Assembly: GCA_000818945.1 (NCBI GenBank)
Contig: KN805393.1
Coordinates: 148,827 to 212,826 of the forward strand
DNA length: 64,000 nt
DNA from: Schizochytrium sp. CCTCC M209059
Taxonomy: Eukaryota > Sar > Bigyra > Thraustochytrida > Thraustochytriidae
Reading direction: 5' to 3'
Shown: piece after piece, positions 59,885 through 64,000 of the stretch
How the letters are laid out: every line of letters starts with the position of its first letter
How positions within the stretch are numbered: the stretch's first letter is position 1
Notes under the pieces: model-generated
Told to the model about the DNA's origin: nothing
The model's input: only the letters and a program-made list of their open reading frames with translations
Databases searched by the model: none
Translations under genes and position numbers: made by a program

Positions 59885-61714
59885 ATGATGCAGGGGGCTT
59901 CCTTCAAGAGCCCGTTCAAGGCGGCGTGCGAGGCGTGCACCAAGGCAAAGTGCAAATGCAACGGGAAGCGACCATGCCTTCGATGCGAGAAAAAGAACCT
60001 CGTGTGCGTATATGCCTTTAAGCGCAGGCGCGGCCCGCCCAAGAACAGGGCGCTTATGCGCAGCGACGAGCCCCTCGCGGCACCAGGGGCGCAAAGCAAG
60101 CTGAAACTCAACGCCAAACACAAAACCGACGGGGAGACTGACCGCGTGGCCAGCGTCACCGTAGATATTAGTCCCTACGAGCGTCGGCTTTGGACAGTCT
60201 TCTTTACGATCTTTAGACACCAGGAGAATAGCTTTGTGGACAACGAAAAGCGCGGCATCGCCTGGTGCTGGTTTGCACGACAGCTGCAGCTCTTGCGCTG
60301 GCACTGTAAGCGTACTCACAACAAACAACTCAGTAAAATGATCGAGTCCTTTCTCGAGGCCATGAACGTCAAGATGAAGTCGGTCCTCGAAGCTGTCAAG
60401 GACGAGTGCCCCGTCAAACCCAGCTGCTGCGCGGAGTGCTCCACCACAATCATGATGCATCCTCACAAAGAGCCAAGTTTTCCCCTCAATGATCAAGCTG
60501 CGCAAGGGACCACGGAGCTTCTCAAGGCTGAGCAAGAGTCCCTCGCCGCCGTCCCGCCAAGCAAGCGATTTCTCGACATGCTCGACGCACACAAAAACAA
60601 CACCAAGGCCTCGCTCGAATTTCTCCAGTACGACTATCCAGCAGAGTACGACATTCGTTCCAACGAGGCCTTTGCGCGCATGTTCAACCTCTCAGACAAG
60701 GCTTTGCGCGACCTCATCACCTGGAGCGGTTCTGGATTTCTTCCTTGGGGCGGCGACATTATTGCCAAGATTATTGTCACTGAGGAGGACCTTGTCACTT
60801 TTCTGCAAATCATGTCGCTCAAATTTCAAAGCATGGGAATGAAGCTCGAGCCCGAGCCTGGCTACGTACGCGAGGTGCCCAGCACCCACTCGTTCAAGTT
60901 CTGGGTCTTTAGCGAGAGTGAGGGCCTTTGGCGCCAGCGCCAGTGTCTCTTGGAGTGCTGCCATCGTGTATACAAAAAGGGCAAGCACATTGAGAGCCAC
61001 ATCATTTTCAATTTTGACAACCTTGGCGAGCCCGTCGACGAAGACAGCAAGGAAACGGAGCCCATCTCCACAGAGACCCTCGGTGCTAATCAAGACAACG
61101 GTAGCCCGGGCGGCGTCGCCAAGGGTGGCGAGGCGCAGCAGAACGGGGGAGAATCCTCTGAAACGAGCAAGACGCATCCGGTCGCGTCGCCAAGCGGAGT
61201 AAGCGTTCCGCCTGTGCCACGGGCTGCCAGTTTTACGTGCCCTGTGCCCCCGGACGTGGTGCCCAGCGACCTTGCCTCTTACTATCAGCATTGGGACATT
61301 TTTGAACCTGGTGCAGCCGTCGCCGTCCCGTCCTCGTCAGGGGATGCCCAAGCGCCAATCAAGCGTGAGGCGGGTGACATCGAAAAAAGCGGCAACGGTA
61401 GCAGCAGTGGCAGCGACTCACCCCAGCACAAAAAGTACAAGTACACCCCAGCCGGTATGCGCAAGCTTGGCCAGGCTGCCAAGGGATCGATCGAAGGATC
61501 TATCTCTTCGCACCCTTCGGCAAACCAAAGCGGCAAGCAAAACCAGCAAGACATGCTTTCGCAGCAGGCCGAGGAAGCCGCTCGGGATACCGCTGCCCCG
61601 AGTTACGGCGATGAGGCCGACTATGTCGACTCTCTCAACGACACCGACTGGCTCGGCTCGCTTATCAACTGGCAAAGTTTCTCGGGCGGCTACAACCAGC
61701 AGGATCAGCAGTAA
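59885..61714 (+). CDS. Zn2Cys6 binuclear-cluster transcription factor with PAS-like domain
   Basis: The 609 residues begin at ATG 59885. Cys at 15, 18, 25, 31, 34 and 41 match the C-x2-C-x6-C-x5-C-x2-C-x6-C cluster of fungal Gal4-type regulators (ACEACTKAKCKCNGKRPC, LRCEKKNLVC), with an extra Cys at 23. A basic linker (FKRRRGPPKNR) follows. Residues about 235-385 look like a PAS fold (YDIRSNEAFARMFNLS, VTEEDLVTFLQIM, FKFWVFSESEGLWRQRQCLL), resembling the arrangement of the yeast ERT1/RDS2 gluconeogenesis activators. The C-terminal third is Ser/Gly/Gln-rich and disordered, ending in acidic-aromatic sequence (DTDWLGSLINWQSFSGGY) that could be an activation domain. DNA target and ligand are unknown. 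Zn2Cys6 factors are chiefly fungal, so presence here is noteworthy. Confidence 0.9.
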   Translation: MMQGASFKSPFKAACEACTKAKCKCNGKRPCLRCEKKNLVCVYAFKRRRGPPKNRALMRSDEPLAAPGAQSKLKLNAKHKTDGETDRVASVTVDISPYERRLWTVFFTIFRHQENSFVDNEKRGIAWCWFARQLQLLRWHCKRTHNKQLSKMIESFLEAMNVKMKSVLEAVKDECPVKPSCCAECSTTIMMHPHKEPSFPLNDQAAQGTTELLKAEQESLAAVPPSKRFLDMLDAHKNNTKASLEFLQYDYPAEYDIRSNEAFARMFNLSDKALRDLITWSGSGFLPWGGDIIAKIIVTEEDLVTFLQIMSLKFQSMGMKLEPEPGYVREVPSTHSFKFWVFSESEGLWRQRQCLLECCHRVYKKGKHIESHIIFNFDNLGEPVDEDSKETEPISTETLGANQDNGSPGGVAKGGEAQQNGGESSETSKTHPVASPSGVSVPPVPRAASFTCPVPPDVVPSDLASYYQHWDIFEPGAAVAVPSSSGDAQAPIKREAGDIEKSGNGSSSGSDSPQHKKYKYTPAGMRKLGQAAKGSIEGSISSHPSANQSGKQNQQDMLSQQAEEAARDTAAPSYGDEADYVDSLNDTDWLGSLINWQSFSGGYNQQDQQ

Positions 61715-62221
61715 GGAGGACGCCGAGGTCAGTCTCTCTCTGTCTCCCCTTAAAAAAATAAATTAAAAAAAAGAACAAGAGAAAAAGAATAATGTCGAGC
61801 ACTTACTTTTTGCTTCACCTTTTCGCTTCAGCATTTGCCACTTCTTTTATTCTTTCTTTCCGTGTCGAGTCCTCTCCTTCGTTCCTTGCTCTCTTCGGAT
61901 TCTCTCTGTATGCGCCAAAGGCCGAGACAAGACACACATAGAAAAACGAGAAAGATATTGTGAAAGGGTCCGCGCCAAGCGCTGCTGCGGGTGTGTGCGT
62001 GCGAGCGCGAGCAAAGGCAAGATTCACAAGCCGCGGCGCGGCGGGCGAGCCGCAGCTGCGCGTACACGCGCAGTCTCGAGACTTGGAGGACCCCGACTTG
62101 CCCGTGTGGCATTCCGACGTGCGCGGCTGCGGCCTGCGACGAGACACCCTGATTCGCGAATTTCAGTAGTTCTGCCATTCGCCGGCCGGATCGAGAAAAG
62201 GCGAAAGCAATCAAGGGCAAG
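61715..62221. other. Intergenic region between the Zn2Cys6 gene and the coiled-coil gene
   Basis: 507 bases. An AATAAA (61757-61762) in an A-rich tract follows the stop codon by about 43 bases. The rest should be spacer and promoter of the next gene; no other gene seen. Confidence 0.45.
61757..61762 (+). terminator. Putative polyadenylation signal AATAAA
   Basis: Canonical hexamer in an A-rich tract 43 bases after the stop codon of the Zn2Cys6 gene; functional use is not shown by sequence alone. Confidence 0.4.
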
Positions 62222-62974
62222 ATGCCGAGCGGCGAGGCGACCAAGCAAAAGATGACCGAGAGCTTGCGCAGAGTGGTCCAAGGCCAGGCCGAAATTCTGC
62301 AGCGACAGGCGACCGCGCAAGCTATGTTGCAGCTCGAGCTGCGCAACGTAAAAGCGATGCTGCAAGAGGCCGTGCAGGCGCAAGACCAGACGCACGTCGT
62401 GGACGCTGCGCCCCGCGTGGCCGATCTCGAGGCCGAGCTGGCGCATGCGCGGCAGAAGATCCACACGCTGGAGAGCGAGCGAATGGTGCTGCAAGAGCGA
62501 GCTTTGGGCGGAGCACGTGCGGCAGAGAGGGCCAAGACCGAGCGCGTGGCGGCCCTCCAGGCGCTGGAGCTCGCAAACGACCAGAGCAACGCTTCTGCGA
62601 GAGCCGTACTCGACCTCCGCGAAGAACTCGAGGCGCTACGGCTTGAGAACCACTCTCTCCGACGCGAGCTGGCCCTCGGCACGGAAGAGCTGCGCCCGGC
62701 GGACCCGGGCTCGGCGAGGAGCCTGAGCCTGAGCTCGAGCGACGACGACGACGACGACGACGACCGCGAGCGGGACCAAGGCCGCTCTTCACGAGCAGGA
62801 GGACCGCCGGACGCGCCGCGCAAGGTCCCGGCTCAAGAGCCCTCGCAGGCCCCCGCCGCCTCTGCGAGGTCGCGCGCGCACGCCGCAGAGCGCATCTGCG
62901 CCGTGGCCGCGGCAGCCGCGGCTCCTCGCGCGCCTCCGGGTTCGCGTCGCAGGAGTCTGACACAGGCGCGATAG
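62222..62974 (+). CDS. Coiled-coil protein with Asp run, function unknown
   Basis: ATG 62222 gives 250 residues. Residues about 5-155 are continuous heptad-type coiled coil rich in Glu, Ala, Leu, Gln (for example LQLELRNVKAMLQEAV, DLREELEALRLENHSLRREL). A Ser/Asp patch follows (SLSLSSSDDDDDDDDRERD, about 167-185), then an Arg/Ala/Pro-rich disordered tail. No signal peptide or domain is recognisable. The compact helix with regularly placed Leu could dimerise (leucine-zipper-like), but there is no basic DNA-binding region ahead of it. Another start or additional exons cannot be excluded. The frame composition differs clearly from the Arg/Ser-rich noise in other frames. Confidence 0.7.
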   Translation: MPSGEATKQKMTESLRRVVQGQAEILQRQATAQAMLQLELRNVKAMLQEAVQAQDQTHVVDAAPRVADLEAELAHARQKIHTLESERMVLQERALGGARAAERAKTERVAALQALELANDQSNASARAVLDLREELEALRLENHSLRRELALGTEELRPADPGSARSLSLSSSDDDDDDDDRERDQGRSSRAGGPPDAPRKVPAQEPSQAPAASARSRAHAAERICAVAAAAAAPRAPPGSRRRSLTQAR

Positions 62975-63595
62975 GATGATACTTCAATCGCCGAAGACAG
63001 TAGCCGGCGCAAGAGGACGTGCCGGAGAACCCTCCGACCGAGCGAGCAAGCGACCGGAGAGCGCGCGCCCGGGCAGCAGCAGTCCTCGAACGCGCCGCTG
63101 CCCTCCCTCTCCGCCCGCCGTCGGATCAGCCAGCTGCAGGCGGCAGCCGCGCGCCGCGAGGTTGGTCCAGACGCGCCCAGGCTAGCTAGCTAGCTAGCTA
63201 GCTACCCAGGCGGACCAATTTGCGCAGCATCTCCTCGTCTCTCCTCCTCTTGCGATCGGCGATCGTCCCGCCCGCCCGAGGGCCCTTACGCGCTCCGCGG
63301 CGGCCCGGCTTCTCGCGCGCGACTGCCCGCTCGCGGGTGTGCCTTGCGCTTGCGCTTGCGCCGCAGCAGCGCGCGCAGAGGCCCTTCCGCGCCGCGGTTT
63401 GGGCTCCGGGTTCGCTCGAGGTCGCAGAGTGACTTGTCTTCGAAAGACCTGTCTGCCTGTCTGTCTGGCGCAAGCAAGAAGGGAAGAAAGACCTGTAACA
63501 GGCGCGCGGTTTGGGTGGGGTCCTTAATCCTGGTTCTTGGCGACGTCCGCGAGCAAAGGGCGTGAGGGTACGAGCTGGAGCGAGAGGAGGAAGCC
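62975..63595. other. Intergenic region upstream of the last gene
   Basis: 621 bases, GC-rich, with a TAGC microsatellite at 63180-63205. Contains no supportable gene. A TGA at about 63561 closes the reading frame before the ATG of the next gene. Confidence 0.45.
63180..63205. repeat. TAGC microsatellite
   Basis: About six TAGC units; the same unit also occurs near 47748-47769 and 48198-48225. Confidence 0.9.
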
Positions 63596-63958
63596 ATGCG
63601 GCGCGGGGCCAAGGCGCTTCGCGAGTGGACGAACAAATCGCCGCCGCTCAAGCGCATCTCGTCGCGAGGCAAGCTCGAAGATGCCGACGGCGAGATTCCG
63701 ACGCAGGAAGCAACAGGAGCAGCATCAGCAGGCGCCGCCGCTGTCGCCGGCGACAGCAAGACGGGCCCTGGATCGGATCCTGTTCTAAGCGAGGGGCCCG
63801 GCGCCAATGTTGACACCGGAGAGGCCAACAAGGCACGCAGGAAGCACCATGATTCTGAAGTCATTACCATGAGCAACGGGGCCACCTTGGAGGTCTTTGC
63901 AGATGGCAGAAAGATCCAGCGCTCGCCTGATGGCACCGTCATTGAGATCTACAAGGAT
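63596..63958 (+). CDS. First exon of a probable CPAP/TCP10-type G-box repeat protein (partial)
   Basis: ATG 63596 opens a frame of 121 codons, followed at 63959 by a consensus donor (GAT|GTAAGT), so the coding sequence probably continues after an intron outside the window; without splicing the frame stays open to the edge. The N-terminus is basic and Ala/Gly-rich. The last 35 residues (EVITMSNGATLEVF, ADGRKIQRSPDGTVIEIYKD) show the alternating Asn-Gly/Asp-Gly beta-strand pattern of the TCP10 C-terminal (G-box) repeats of centriolar CPAP/SAS-4 and related proteins. In CPAP this domain binds STIL and sits at the C-terminus; here it would be near the N-terminus, so this is more likely a G-box relative than true CPAP. 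The call is based on about two repeats, hence moderate confidence. Confidence 0.62.
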
Positions 63959-64000
63959 GTAAGTTCTATCTCGGGAAACCCGGCAAGACAAAGAGTGCCC

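Overview
This window is nuclear DNA of a GC-rich, intron-poor eukaryotic microbe. It carries large single-exon genes, a mitochondrial ribosomal protein, a tetraspanin, a Golgi-type fucosyltransferase, a vasohibin and secreted proteins with Pro/Ser/Thr 'PTxSPT' linkers. That combination, with a fungal-style Zn2Cys6 regulator beside a plant/cyanobacterial-style ethylene-receptor-like histidine kinase, fits a stramenopile, most likely a labyrinthulomycete (thraustochytrid). The lineage is an inference from gene style only. Intergenic DNA is full of tetra- and pentanucleotide microsatellites, and there are two assembly gaps (28215-28511 and 48952-49291).

Layout. 1-7.2 kb: a divergent pair, a partial helical acidic protein (minus, running off the left edge) and a 1734-residue IQ-motif/coiled-coil protein (plus). 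7.3-21 kb: a same-strand array of four paralogous secreted proteins built as signal peptide - C-type-lectin-like domain - PAN/apple - Pro/Thr linker - TIL-like cysteine module - CUB-like domain. A GT10 fucosyltransferase sits inside the array, and one paralog has swapped its last two modules for a hydrophobic membrane-anchor tail. 23.5-25 kb: an E2-like pyruvate dehydrogenase subunit whose catalytic His is lost, as in protein X. 28.7-30.3 kb: a BTB plus pentapeptide-repeat protein like KCTD9. 35-35.8 kb: a plant-cysteine-oxidase/ADO thiol dioxygenase. 37-41.2 kb: a tetraspanin and a PhyH-type 2-oxoglutarate dioxygenase. 41.6-47.5 kb: an armadillo-repeat protein and a protein with seven CCHC zinc knuckles. 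53.1-55 kb: the ethylene-receptor-like hybrid histidine kinase. 56.4-64 kb: mitochondrial bL35, a vasohibin-type tubulin carboxypeptidase, a Zn2Cys6/PAS-like transcription factor, a coiled-coil protein, and the first exon of a probable CPAP/TCP10 G-box protein.

How they fit together. The lectin/PAN/CUB array and the embedded fucosyltransferase suggest a cell-surface or extracellular-matrix glycoprotein locus. The histidine kinase keeps every copper/ethylene-pocket residue that I could align to plant ETR1, which makes it the strongest candidate for an undescribed sensory system. The other genes are mostly independent housekeeping, cytoskeletal or regulatory units with their own promoters; there are no operons. 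For eukaryotic genes I placed starts at the first plausible ATG, and I say so where the reading frame continues upstream or where the 5' end is unresolved.
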